31,463 nucleotides of DNA from Eubacterium sp. (GTDB lineage Bacteria; Bacillota; Clostridia; Lachnospirales; Lachnospiraceae): assembly GCA_022776205.1 (NCBI GenBank), contig JALFIK010000112.1, positions 1 to 31,463 of the forward strand, given 5' to 3'. The translations under genes were made by a program, and so were the position numbers. Shown in pieces: positions 15,928-24,089 of the stretch. The notes below the pieces were generated by a model, which did not search any database, was not told the origin of the DNA, and saw only the letters and a list, made by a program, of their open reading frames with translations. Numbering within the stretch: position 1 is the first letter of the stretch; each line of letters begins with the position of its first letter.

Positions 15928-18228
15928 ATGGAAGAAACCAGATATGTAAACAAAAGAATCGTAAAGAAAGATGCGAATGCCCTCCTTTCCGGTCAGCCGG
16001 TGTATACGGATGATATTGTGCCGGCAGACTGTCTGATTGTAAAACTATTGAGAAGCCCTCATGCCAATGCCATCATCAGAGAGATTTCCGTGGACACTGC
16101 CATGAAAGTTCCCGGAATCGAGGCGGTGTTCACCTATAAAGATGTGCCGGAAAACCGTTATACCCAGGCGGGGCAGACCTTTCCAGAACCAAGCCCGGAT
16201 GACCGGCTGATTCTGGATCGCCATGTGCGTTATGTAGGGGATCCGGTTGCGATTGTAGCAGGAAAGGATGAAAAATGTGTAGATCAGGCTTTGAAGCGTA
16301 TCAGGGTAACCTATGATGTCCTTGAACCCCTGCTTGACTTTACGAAGGCAAAAGATAACAAGATCATAGTCCATCCGGAAGAAAACTATCATGTAAAGGG
16401 TGACATCGGTAACCAGGTGGAAAGAAATATCTGTGCATCCCAGTGCCGGGGGGAAGGGGATATTGACAAAATACTTTCCGAGTGTGATTATGTGATCGAT
16501 GAAACTTATCATACAAAGGCTGTGAATCAGGCAATGATGGAAGTATTTTGTGCATTTACTTCCATGGATATTTACGGACGAATTAAAATCATTTCCTCCA
16601 CCCAGATTCCATTTCATGTGCGAAGAATCGTGGCTAGAGGCCTTAATATCTCAAAATCCAAAATAAGAGTTGTAAAACCGAGGATTGGTGGCGGTTTTGG
16701 AGCAAAACAGACGGCAGTTGTGGAAATTTTTCCGGCTTTTGTCACATATAAAACAGGAAAACCGGCCAAGATTGTATTCACGAGAGAGGAATGCTTTGTC
16801 CACGGTTCCCCGCGTCATGAGATGCAGGTTCATGTCCGCCTTGGTGCTGATAAAAACGGAAAAATCAGAGGAATCGATCTTTATACTCTCTCCAACACAG
16901 GAGCATACGGGGAACATGGTCCGACAACGGTGGATCTTACCGGGACGAAATCTTTGTCCCTCTATAACATGGAAGCATTTCGATTTAAAACAGAGGTTGT
17001 TTATACCAACGTAGTATCTGCAGGGGCATATCGTGGTTACGGTGCGACGCAGGGGATTTTTGCCGTGGAATCTGCCGTCAACGAAATAGCCCATAAATTA
17101 TCCATGGATCCGGTCAGAGTTCGGGAAATCAATATGGTAAAAGAGGGAGATCGGCTTACAAATTATTACGGTGAAGTTACCAACTCCTGCAATCTGGATA
17201 AATGTGTGGCGAAAGTAAAAGAAATGATTGGCTGGGAAGAAAAATATCCTTTCGTAAAAACTGGTCCGCATACGGTTCGGTCCGTAGGAATTGCCATGGC
17301 AATGCAGGGCTCCGGAATCAACAATATTGATGTGGGAAGTGTGCAGCTTAAGTTAAATGATGATGGTTTTTATACATTGATGCTCGGATGCTCGGATATG
17401 GGAACGGGTTGTGACACTATTTTGTCCCAGATGGCGGCGGACTGCCTTGGATGTGACATAGATGAGATCATTGTCCGGGGGGTAGATACCGATCAGTCAC
17501 CATATGACAGTGGTTCCTATGCATCAAGTACAACCTATGTAACCGGAGGAGCGGTAGTAAAGGCCTGTGCCAGGATGCGTGCCCGAATCTGTGAGGAGGC
17601 CGCTGCCCAGATGGGCCTTAAGAAAAATGAAGTACAGTTTGACGGTGTGACGGTCAGTGAGATTGCCCGGCCAGAGCATGAACTATCCCTGTCTGATCTC
17701 GTGAACAGACTGCAGGCAGGAAGTGGCAAGATTATTGAGGTAACGGCTTCTAATACCTCTCTGGTATCTCCGCCACCGTTTATGGCAGGTGCCGTGGAAA
17801 TTGAAGTGGATCTGGAAACAGGAAAAATTACACCGATTGATTATGTGGCAGCAGTGGATTGTGGAACAGTAATCAACCAAAACCTTGCAAAGGTGCAGAC
17901 AGAAGGTGGAATCGTTCAGGGAATCGGAATGACATTATATGAAGATATTCAGTACACGCAGAAGGGAAAGCTGAAAAACAGAAATTTCATGTCGTATAAA
18001 ATTCCGACCCGCCTTGATATGGGGCAGATCCGTGTGGAATTTGAGAGCAGTTACGAAAAAACAGGCCCATTTGGTGCGAAGTCCATCGGAGAAATCGTGA
18101 TTAACACACCGGCGCCGGCTATTGCGGACGCAGTATACAATGCAACGGGTCTTCGATTCCGTACCCTTCCGATTACCAGTGAGCAGGTATTTGCCGGGCT
18201 TCATGTAAAGGGACAGGGAAATGAATAA
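15928..18228 (+). CDS. xdhA: Molybdenum hydroxylase large (Mo-cofactor, catalytic) subunit
   Basis: The catalytic subunit that hydroxylates the substrate at the molybdopterin site. Family motifs appear in order: GGGFGAK (Gly254-Lys260), GAYRGYGATQG (Arg369), MGTGCDT, the GSYASSTTYVTGGA segment, and GPFGAKSIGE with the probable base Glu722. The 766-residue length fits single-subunit Mo chains. I chose the ATG at 15928 because the protein then begins at the family-like METRYVNKR-type N terminus (MEETRYVNKR); GGAGG is 13 bases upstream, a little far. Neighbouring yqeC and yqeB suggest it belongs to the selenium-dependent subgroup, with purine as the likely substrate class. The last eight bases overlap mocA. 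Confidence 0.94.
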   Translation: MEETRYVNKRIVKKDANALLSGQPVYTDDIVPADCLIVKLLRSPHANAIIREISVDTAMKVPGIEAVFTYKDVPENRYTQAGQTFPEPSPDDRLILDRHVRYVGDPVAIVAGKDEKCVDQALKRIRVTYDVLEPLLDFTKAKDNKIIVHPEENYHVKGDIGNQVERNICASQCRGEGDIDKILSECDYVIDETYHTKAVNQAMMEVFCAFTSMDIYGRIKIISSTQIPFHVRRIVARGLNISKSKIRVVKPRIGGGFGAKQTAVVEIFPAFVTYKTGKPAKIVFTREECFVHGSPRHEMQVHVRLGADKNGKIRGIDLYTLSNTGAYGEHGPTTVDLTGTKSLSLYNMEAFRFKTEVVYTNVVSAGAYRGYGATQGIFAVESAVNEIAHKLSMDPVRVREINMVKEGDRLTNYYGEVTNSCNLDKCVAKVKEMIGWEEKYPFVKTGPHTVRSVGIAMAMQGSGINNIDVGSVQLKLNDDGFYTLMLGCSDMGTGCDTILSQMAADCLGCDIDEIIVRGVDTDQSPYDSGSYASSTTYVTGGAVVKACARMRARICEEAAAQMGLKKNEVQFDGVTVSEIARPEHELSLSDLVNRLQAGSGKIIEVTASNTSLVSPPPFMAGAVEIEVDLETGKITPIDYVAAVDCGTVINQNLAKVQTEGGIVQGIGMTLYEDIQYTQKGKLKNRNFMSYKIPTRLDMGQIRVEFESSYEKTGPFGAKSIGEIVINTPAPAIADAVYNATGLRFRTLPITSEQVFAGLHVKGQGNE

Positions 18229-18832
18229 TTTCCGAAAAAAAGTAGCAATCATTCTTCTTGCTTCCGGATTCGGAAAGAGATTTGGGAAAAATAAATTATT
18301 AGAGGAATTTCACGGAAGGCCTCTTTTTACCTTTGCGGCAGAGCTGGCAGTAAATTCTCCTGCGGACATTAAAGTTATCGTGACGCAGTATAATGAAGTG
18401 GAAACTCTGGTAAAAACGCAGTATCCTTCCTTGCTAACTGTAAGAAATTCCTGGCCGGAAGAGGGAATATCCCGTTCGATCCGTCTTGGACTGGAAACCG
18501 TTTTATGGAATGAAGAGGGAGAAAAATATGAAGGATGCTGTTTTATGGTCTGTGATCAGCCTTTCTTTAAAAAGGAGAGTATGGAACATCTTTTTCAGAA
18601 ATTTTATGAATTCCCGGACTGTATTTCGGTATGTTCCTCCGGTGCCAGGGAGGGAAATCCGGTAATTTTCCCTAAATGTCTTTTTAAAGAGCTTTTGCTT
18701 CTAAAGGGAGACCGTGGAGGGAAAAAAATCATAAAAAAATATCCGAAATTGGTCCGGAGGGTTGAAGTTTCTGAAGAAGAACTGTATGATATGGATAATC
18801 AGATCGATAAAATAAATATGGAAAAAACATAA
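18221..18832 (+). CDS. mocA: MobA/MocA-like molybdenum cofactor nucleotidyltransferase
   Basis: A 203-residue MobA-like nucleotidyltransferase that probably attaches CMP to molybdopterin, giving the MCD form used by xanthine dehydrogenase-type enzymes. The N-terminal nucleotide loop is LLASGFGKRFGKNKLL, the metal-binding segment is CDQPF (Asp112), and the later GNPVIFP and GDRGGKKII are typical of MocA relatives. Its ATG overlaps the Mo subunit stop in ATGAATAA, so it is translationally coupled to the enzyme it would serve. Whether it uses CTP or GTP cannot be read directly; context favours CTP. Confidence 0.85.
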   Translation: MNNFRKKVAIILLASGFGKRFGKNKLLEEFHGRPLFTFAAELAVNSPADIKVIVTQYNEVETLVKTQYPSLLTVRNSWPEEGISRSIRLGLETVLWNEEGEKYEGCCFMVCDQPFFKKESMEHLFQKFYEFPDCISVCSSGAREGNPVIFPKCLFKELLLLKGDRGGKKIIKKYPKLVRRVEVSEEELYDMDNQIDKINMEKT

Positions 18833-18847
18833 TATGAGGTGAAAAAA

Positions 18848-19462
18848 GTGAAGTTACTGGAAGAAAGAATCGCAAAAGATGGGAAAGCATTAAGCAAAAC
18901 GGTATTAAAAGTAGACAGTTTTATTAATCATCAGGTAGATTCGGAGTTTATGGATGCCCTGGGGAAAGATTTTGCGGAGCATTTTAAAGACATGGGAATC
19001 ACAAAGGTTTTTACGATTGAAAGTTCGGGAATTGCACCGGCATTAATGACGGCAAAATATCTGAATGTGCCAATGGTCATCCTTAAAAAACAGACATCTA
19101 AAATTTTGAACGGAAAAGTATATCAGACCAGGGTAACTTCCTTTACCAAGGGCACAAGCTATGAGCTTACGTTATATCAGGATTATATCACTGCATCGGA
19201 TAAAATTCTCCTGATTGATGATTTCCTGGCGAATGGAGAGGCTGCCATGGGTGCCTCCCGCCTCATCAGTGAATCCGGAGCCTCCCTTGCCGGTGTGGGC
19301 ATTCTGATTGAAAAGTCATTCCAGAGAGGAAGAAAGCGGTTGGAGGATGCCGGATATTACGTATATTCTCAGGCAAGGATCGGACGCCTGGATAAAGATG
19401 TGATTGAGTTTTTACCGGAGGACGCCCCGGTGCCTGAGGGCATTGACGAGAAAGAACTGTAG
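18848..19462 (+). CDS. xpt: Xanthine phosphoribosyltransferase
   Basis: Converts xanthine and PRPP to XMP. The 204-residue protein begins KLLEERIAKDGKALSKTVLKV in the way Bacillus Xpt proteins do and carries the PRPP loop LLIDDFLANG (Asp124, Asp125) near position 122. I prefer the GTG at 18848, with GAGGTG about seven bases upstream, over the in-frame GTG at 18839 that would lie inside the ribosome site. As last gene of the hydroxylase operon it links xanthine made or consumed by the enzyme to nucleotide salvage. I see no guanine riboswitch ahead of it. Confidence 0.93.
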   Translation: MKLLEERIAKDGKALSKTVLKVDSFINHQVDSEFMDALGKDFAEHFKDMGITKVFTIESSGIAPALMTAKYLNVPMVILKKQTSKILNGKVYQTRVTSFTKGTSYELTLYQDYITASDKILLIDDFLANGEAAMGASRLISESGASLAGVGILIEKSFQRGRKRLEDAGYYVYSQARIGRLDKDVIEFLPEDAPVPEGIDEKEL

Positions 19463-19471
19463 CCATTTTGT

Positions 19472-20185
19472 CTATTGCAGAAGATACTGGTTTTTTAAGG
19501 AGACAACGTGACAGGAAATGCCGTTGTCTCTTATTTTATCGCAAAGATCAAGGATTTCAGAAAGATTTGATTCGGAAAGGACATCCGCCTGATTAAATAT
19601 AATATGAAAGTCAGAAATTCCGGCGTTTTTTGGGAGAAAAACACCAGGGTCGGACATGCGAAATAAAAGATCTGCCGTCACAATCGTATCATGAAAATCA
19701 GGGAAAGTATCCGGGAGCAGTTCCCGTCGGAAAAATATCTCGTCAAGAGGTTTTTTATAGCAGGAAAGGCCAATCAGAGCAAAAACGGTATCTGTTTCCG
19801 GAAAAAGCACCGGTTCACCCTTTCTGGGAAGTTTGATGGGAAGCCCTCTGGATCCGTCCCCTTCACACAATATGAAATCCGGACAGGAAAGCTGAGTAAT
19901 ATTCTTTAAAAAAGAAAAAGAAGGAGACTTCCATTTTGTCTGTCCATCAATGATACAGCAGGGAATTCCCAGGGCAGCAAGAGAGGTCTTTTCATAAAGA
20001 GAAGAAAGTTTCTGCATATTTTCTTCTTCCAGACAGTGCGCCTCTGAAAGAAAAGAGGGCTTCATCATATGGGTGGTTGTGGTGAGAAGCACTTTTTCCT
20101 GTTTTTTTACAAGTAATTGAGCAAGGAGATTTAAAAAAGTTGTTTTTCCACCGCCGCCGACGACAGTAATAATTTTTTTTGCCAT
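19472..20185 (-). CDS. yqeC: Selenium-dependent molybdenum hydroxylase accessory protein YqeC
   Basis: YqeC is a P-loop protein found with selenium-dependent molybdenum hydroxylases and is thought to help mature their selenium-containing cofactor; its exact reaction is not established. The 237 residues show Walker A VVGGGGKTT (Lys14), the family's LLTTTTHMM (Thr35-38), CEGDGSRGLPIK (Glu108, Asp110, Arg113), and a later IGL segment. It faces the xpt gene, with stops 9 bases apart, and diverges from yqeB with only about 76 bases between starts. AAAAAGGAGG precedes the ATG. It is intact. Confidence 0.92.
   Translation of the reverse strand: MAKKIITVVGGGGKTTFLNLLAQLLVKKQEKVLLTTTTHMMKPSFLSEAHCLEEENMQKLSSLYEKTSLAALGIPCCIIDGQTKWKSPSFSFLKNITQLSCPDFILCEGDGSRGLPIKLPRKGEPVLFPETDTVFALIGLSCYKKPLDEIFFRRELLPDTFPDFHDTIVTADLLFRMSDPGVFLPKNAGISDFHIIFNQADVLSESNLSEILDLCDKIRDNGISCHVVSLKNQYLLQ
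19498..19540 (+). terminator. Probable terminator of the hydroxylase-xpt operon, inside yqeC
   Basis: GAGACAACG (19500-19508) pairs with CGTTGTCTC (19522-19530), extendable by two pairs, with a 13-base loop, followed by TTATTTTATC. It lies 36 bases after the xpt stop and inside the 3' coding end of the convergent yqeC. On the minus strand the stem is followed by A-rich sequence, so it should act only on plus-strand transcripts. Confidence 0.6.
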
Positions 20186-20209
20186 GGTATCCTCCTTTTT
20201 TATGAGAAT

Positions 20210-20218
20210 ACTATACCA
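20210..20218 (-). promoter_or_regulatory. Candidate extended -10 for yqeC
   Basis: Read on the minus strand this is TGGTATAGT: a TG-n extended -10 with five of six matches to TATAAT. The implied start gives a short leader of roughly 15 bases ending in the AAAAAGGAGG ribosome site. No clear -35 was found. Confidence 0.35.
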
Positions 20219-20261
20219 TAACCGGCAAAAAGAAACCAGTATGAGAAAAGAAGGAAGTAAA

Positions 20262-21083
20262 ATGAAAAAAGATAGTTATGATAAATGGAAAAAGAATCTT
20301 GTGGTTGTGAGGGGCGGTGGTGATATTGCGACGGGAATCATCGACAAGCTTTTTCAGAGCGGATTTCCTGTTCTTGTTCTGGAAATCGAAAATCCGAGCT
20401 GTATCCGCCGGACAATCAGTTTTTGTGAGGCAGTTTTTGACCGGGAAATGGAGGTGGAAGGGGTTCTTGCAAAGAAAGCAGATACTTCGGAGGAAGCTTT
20501 TCGTATTTATGAGGAAAATAGTGTTCCTGTCATGGTTGATCCGGAAGGCAGAATCATAGAAAAGCTGAAGCCTGCAGTTGTGGTAGATGCCATTCTTGCA
20601 AAGAAAAATCTGGGAACCCGAATAACGGATGCACCGGTGGTAATCGGTGTCGGCCCGGGATTTGATGCCGGTGAGGATGTGGATGCGGTTATTGAAACAA
20701 AGAGGGGCCACGATCTTGGAAGAATTATTTATGAGGGGAAAGCCGCACCGAATACAGGTATTCCCGGAGTCATCGGAGGATATGGGGAGGAAAGAGTGAT
20801 TCACGCTCCCTGTACCGGAGTTCTCCACATCGTAAGAGATATCGGATCCGTGGTGGAAGAGAATGAAGTGATTGCCATGATCGGGGACATACCGGTGAAA
20901 GCGAAAATCGGCGGAGTGCTGCGGGGAATGATCCGGGAAGGATACAGAGTAAAAAAAGGCCTGAAAATCGCTGATGTGGACCCGCGGCGCCAACAGCGGG
21001 AGAACTGTCGGAAAATCTCCGACAAGGCCCGCTGTGTGGCCGGTGGGGTTCTGGAAGCCATATTACATCTTCAAAACAGATGA
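20262..21083 (+). CDS. yqeB: Selenium-dependent molybdenum cofactor accessory protein YqeB (EF2563 family)
   Basis: A 273-residue member of the EF2563/YqeB family, a genomic marker of selenium-dependent molybdenum hydroxylases. An N-terminal Rossmann-like loop VVRGGGDIATG (Gly18-20) is followed by VLEIENPSCIRR and VVIGVGPGFDAG. The C-terminal part (APCTG...GSVVEENE...GGVLRGMIREG) has the look of a lipoyl/biotinyl-like hammerhead. I chose the ATG at 20262 because AAGGAAG ends five bases before it; an upstream in-frame ATG at 20241 has no good site. It diverges from yqeC and ends 13 bases into the convergent acyltransferase gene. Confidence 0.92.
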   Translation: MKKDSYDKWKKNLVVVRGGGDIATGIIDKLFQSGFPVLVLEIENPSCIRRTISFCEAVFDREMEVEGVLAKKADTSEEAFRIYEENSVPVMVDPEGRIIEKLKPAVVVDAILAKKNLGTRITDAPVVIGVGPGFDAGEDVDAVIETKRGHDLGRIIYEGKAAPNTGIPGVIGGYGEERVIHAPCTGVLHIVRDIGSVVEENEVIAMIGDIPVKAKIGGVLRGMIREGYRVKKGLKIADVDPRRQQRENCRKISDKARCVAGGVLEAILHLQNR

Positions 21084-21709
21084 GCGGTATGAGATTCAAT
21101 TTCATTGATCAGTTTTGAAGTATGATATCCGTCTGCAACGGCATGATTGACAAAAAGAGAGAAGGGGAGGATGAATTTTTCTCCCTTTTTTTCGTATTTG
21201 CCAAAAGTGATAATTGGGAAATACATCTGGCGTGGTCCCGGTGTATCGTGGCTGATTCCCGAATAGTGGAGCCAGGGAACGCAGGAAATCGGAGTAAAGG
21301 CATCCGGTCGGTTTTCCTTTGCTTTAATTCCCTTTTTGTCTTTGTATGTTTCCATATCTTCTACAGCGTTATGATAAAAATCCGGAAAATAATTGCTGTA
21401 AGTTGTCCAGATATCGGAAAAAGTATGGTCGTCCTCATGAAAAATTGTGTAGGAGGGATGGCAGATATCGTAATACCCAAGCTGTCCCTGTTCGTTGATG
21501 GCCATGCGAAACTCCGGATTATGATTGACTGCCTTCATGATACAGAAAATCATGGAAGGATAAAAACGCAGTCCCCTGTCCTTACATTCTGTGACCAGTG
21601 TGGTAACATCCATATCATAGTTTACCTGATAGCTTGTACGGATTTTTTCACTGTAATATGCAAAATGTTCCCGGCGTGGCCAGGTTTTCTGGTCAATAAG
21701 ATGAAACAT
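21071..21709 (-). CDS. Chloramphenicol acetyltransferase-like acyltransferase
   Basis: A 212-residue member of the CAT (type A) trimer family. The catalytic signature HxxxDG is intact: FVNHAVADGYH with His189 and Asp193, where classical enzymes have HHAVCDG. The N-terminal YYSEKIRTSYQVNYDMDVT and the RFYPSMIFCIMKAVN helix align well in character. The segment PWLHYSGI replaces the usual PWVSF-type oxyanion region, so activity on chloramphenicol is not assured; another acyl acceptor is possible. I chose the ATG at 21709 because GGGAGG lies nine bases upstream. It is convergent with and slightly overlaps yqeB. No mobile-element remnants surround it. Confidence 0.87.
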   Translation of the reverse strand: MFHLIDQKTWPRREHFAYYSEKIRTSYQVNYDMDVTTLVTECKDRGLRFYPSMIFCIMKAVNHNPEFRMAINEQGQLGYYDICHPSYTIFHEDDHTFSDIWTTYSNYFPDFYHNAVEDMETYKDKKGIKAKENRPDAFTPISCVPWLHYSGISHDTPGPRQMYFPIITFGKYEKKGEKFILPFSLFVNHAVADGYHTSKLINEIESHTAHLF

Positions 21710-21749
21710 AAATGATTTCCTCCCTTTCGTAAAAAAGATTTCTTCCCAT

Positions 21750-21758
21750 ATTCTAGCA
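21750..21758 (-). promoter_or_regulatory. Candidate extended -10 for the CAT-like gene
   Basis: Read on the minus strand this is TGCTAGAAT, an extended -10 with one mismatch in the hexamer. The spacer upstream is T-rich and no good -35 is seen. It would give a leader of about 35 bases. Confidence 0.35.
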
Positions 21759-21849
21759 CGGAAAAAGAAAAAAAACATATGGAATAGTATATGAGCTTTG
21801 TTTATTTATCTTTTTATTCTATGCAGACTGTAAAAAAGGAGAACAGAAA

Positions 21850-22602
21850 ATGTTAATGGAAATCATCAGGGGATTTTCCGTTCCTTTTGTCGGCACTTCT
21901 CTGGGTGCCCTCTGTGTTTTTTTTCTAAAAAAAGATCTGGGAGCAGAAATGAAAAAAGCCATGGCCGGCTTTGCTGCCGGTGTCATGGTTGCTGCCTCCA
22001 TATGGAGCCTGATTCTCCCGGCAATCGAACAATCGGAGGCCATGGGAAAATTGAAGTTTATCCCGGCTGCGACAGGATTCTGGATTGGCATCCTTTTTCT
22101 TCTGCTGATTGATCATCTGGCTCCGGAAAAAAATCTGGAAGATGAGAGTAATGAAAAGCTGCTTCTGGCTGTCACTCTTCATAACATTCCGGAAGGAATG
22201 GCAGTTGGCGTGATTTATGCCGGATTTTTAAATCATGCGGATAATATTACGGCACTGGGTGCTTTTTCACTGGCCCTGGGCATTGCCATACAGAATTTCC
22301 CCGAAGGCGCAATTATATCCATGCCTCTTAAAGCAGGGGGGATGTCAAAAAGGAAGGCCTTTTTATATGGGGTTTTATCGGGAGCCGTGGAACCGCTCGC
22401 CTCTCTTTTTACCCTGTGGGCTGCTGTGCTTGTCGTTCCGATTCTTCCTTACTGTTTAAGCTTTGCTGCCGGAGCAATGATTTTTGTAGTTGTGGAAGAA
22501 CTGATTCCGAAAATGTCTTCCGGTAAAACTTCTGATCTTGGAATTTTGATGTTCTCAGCCGGGTTTACCATAATGCTGATTCTGGATGTGGCTCTCGGTT
22601 AA
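21850..22602 (+). CDS. ZIP family divalent metal transporter
   Basis: An inner-membrane transporter importing zinc, iron or similar divalent ions. The 250 residues carry about eight membrane segments and the two ZIP signature helices with metal ligands: TLHNIPEGMAVG (His111, Glu115 region) and IQNFPEGAIISMPL (Gln148 region). The short loop between segments 3 and 4 lacks the long His-rich stretch of eukaryotic ZIPs, as in ZupT/GufA-type bacterial members. The ribosome site is AAAGGAG with good spacing. The metal cannot be assigned. It is a single gene, divergent from the CAT-like gene. Confidence 0.92.
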   Translation: MLMEIIRGFSVPFVGTSLGALCVFFLKKDLGAEMKKAMAGFAAGVMVAASIWSLILPAIEQSEAMGKLKFIPAATGFWIGILFLLLIDHLAPEKNLEDESNEKLLLAVTLHNIPEGMAVGVIYAGFLNHADNITALGAFSLALGIAIQNFPEGAIISMPLKAGGMSKRKAFLYGVLSGAVEPLASLFTLWAAVLVVPILPYCLSFAAGAMIFVVVEELIPKMSSGKTSDLGILMFSAGFTIMLILDVALG

Positions 22603-22738
22603 AATATTTGAAGCGGGGGAGAAGGGATAAAAAAATATCTGCTGATCCGGGAAGAGACCTGTTTTCATTTGAGAAAAATTTATGCGGTATGGGCAGGAAC
22701 AGGGCTCTTTCCGAAAAACATATTGATATTTTTGATAG

Positions 22739-23911
22739 CTATAAAGCCAGGAGAAGCCGTTTGAAATAATCAGTGTAACTGGCTTTTTCTATGGATTTTG
22801 TTGCAAGAATACGGATACTCCCGAGTTTTTTTCCATGGATGGAATAAATCAGAGTACCGATACAGGAGCCTTTTCTGATGGGAGCATAAAGGCTTTTTTT
22901 GAAGGAGAGGGTTTTTGTGATTTTGGAAGTGTCCATATCACCGGCAAAGACGTAGGAGAACTGTTTTTCGTAACGGCAGGGAACGATCTCTGCTGTCCCA
23001 CCACAGACAGGAACGGGCGACAGAGCCGGAGGCGCCGGATCCTTATAAAGGCGGCAGAGGGAAAAGCCGTAATCGAGAAGACGTGAGCAGGATTTGACCC
23101 GGTCTTTGGCACTTGCACAGTTCATGACTACGGCAATGAGCGATATGCCGTTCCTTGTTGCGGTGGCACTCAGACAGAATCCGGCTTTACTGGTACTTCC
23201 GGTTTTAAGCCCGGTGGCACCCTGATAATGACGAATCATTTTGTTCGTATTGGAAAGGCCGAATTCTGATTCGCCTTTTTTTGTTTTGTGAGTGATATTT
23301 TCCATCCAAATGGTTGTATAGTGGACGATATCCGGATGATGCAAAAGAAGTTCCCGTGACATGAGTGCGATATCTCTGGCAGTTGTATAATGTCCGTCCG
23401 CGTCAAGACCGCAGCAGTTTACAAAATGGGTGTTTTTCATTCCGAGAGCGGAGGCTTTTTCGTTCATTTTCTGTACAAAAGATTCCTCACTCCCGCAGAT
23501 TTGTTCGGCCATGGCAACGCAGGCATCATTGGCGGAAGCGACGGCGATACACTTAATCATCGTATCGACCGACTGGGATTCTCCCTCTTCGAGAAACACC
23601 TGAGAACCGCCCATGGACGCAGCGTGGGCACTGACTGTTACCACATCATCGCGTGAAATCTGTTTTTTATCAATGGCTTCAAAAATTAATAATAAAGTCA
23701 TGATTTTTGTGACGCTGGCAGGTGGACGCTTACTGTCAGCGTCTTTTTCGTAGAGAACTGCTCCGGTGGATGTCTCCATTAAAAGAGCATGGGGAGCTTC
23801 TGATACAAATCCTTCCTGCGCGGAGATGGTCTCAACTGTTTTGGCAGAGACGGAGAAAGGAATAAAAAGCAAGAAAAGAAAAGAAAGAATCACAGAGAAA
23901 AAAGACCGCAT
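22739..23911 (-). CDS. D-alanyl-D-alanine carboxypeptidase (penicillin-binding protein 5 family)
   Basis: A secreted serine peptidase that trims the terminal D-Ala of peptidoglycan stem peptides. A signal peptide (to about Ala23 in FSVSAKT) precedes the three catalytic motifs: SVTK (Ser66, Lys69), SAN (Ser126-Asn128) and KTG (Lys236-Gly238). The C-terminal domain is the PBP5-type beta domain, and the end (DYFKRLLLAL) could form the membrane-associated amphipathic helix. The 390-residue length suits DacA/DacF-like enzymes; I cannot say which paralogue. A GGGAG site lies before the ATG. It converges with the ZIP gene. Confidence 0.94.
   Translation of the reverse strand: MRSFFSVILSFLFLLFIPFSVSAKTVETISAQEGFVSEAPHALLMETSTGAVLYEKDADSKRPPASVTKIMTLLLIFEAIDKKQISRDDVVTVSAHAASMGGSQVFLEEGESQSVDTMIKCIAVASANDACVAMAEQICGSEESFVQKMNEKASALGMKNTHFVNCCGLDADGHYTTARDIALMSRELLLHHPDIVHYTTIWMENITHKTKKGESEFGLSNTNKMIRHYQGATGLKTGSTSKAGFCLSATATRNGISLIAVVMNCASAKDRVKSCSRLLDYGFSLCRLYKDPAPPALSPVPVCGGTAEIVPCRYEKQFSYVFAGDMDTSKITKTLSFKKSLYAPIRKGSCIGTLIYSIHGKKLGSIRILATKSIEKASYTDYFKRLLLAL
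22743..22788 (+). terminator. Possible terminator for the ZIP gene inside the dacA-like 3' end
   Basis: AAAGCCAG (22743-22750) is complementary to CTGGCTTT (22779-22786), followed by further Ts. The loop is long (28 bases), so this is weak. The 136 bases after the ZIP stop hold no convincing gene. Confidence 0.3.
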
Positions 23912-23973
23912 AGGTTACTCCCGGTTTGAATTAATACATCTTATGGAGATGCCGGGAAAATATGCATCAGGTC

Positions 23974-24002
23974 TTGATAGTTTCTTTAAAACAGTATATA
24001 CT
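23974..24002 (+). promoter_or_regulatory. Strong candidate promoter for scpA-scpB
   Basis: TTGATA (23974-23979), exactly 17 bases, TATACT (23997-24002): five of six in both boxes. The start codon of scpA lies about 80 bases further on. Confidence 0.7.
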
Positions 24003-24089
24003 ATTTAGAATGTCACAGATGCGATGCAGGATATTTTTGATGATTCCCGGGAAAGTGTCAAAAAGAGATGAGGAGAACTGAAAGAAAGA

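Noticed and set aside
16045..16617. 190-codon antisense frame opposite the Mo subunit gene
   Set aside because: It covers conserved coding of the Mo subunit, shows no domain and has no ribosome site.
18833..18847. Guanine/xanthine riboswitch before xpt
   Set aside because: The gap to mocA is only about 15 bases, and no aptamer-like pattern is seen there or ahead of the operon.
20211..20993. 260-codon open frame on the minus strand opposite yqeB
   Set aside because: Composition is His/Phe/Ser-rich and it is exactly antisense to a clearly recognised gene; a codon-bias shadow.
21069..21120. 9-base perfect inverted repeat (CTTCAAAAC/GTTTTGAAG) at the yqeB/CAT-like junction
   Set aside because: The 34-base loop and lack of a T-run make termination unlikely, and repeats of this size are expected by chance in a window this long.
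22612..22764. Open stretch of about 50 codons after the ZIP gene
   Set aside because: There is no ATG, GTG or well-placed TTG start behind a ribosome site, and it runs into the 3' end of the opposing dacA-like gene.
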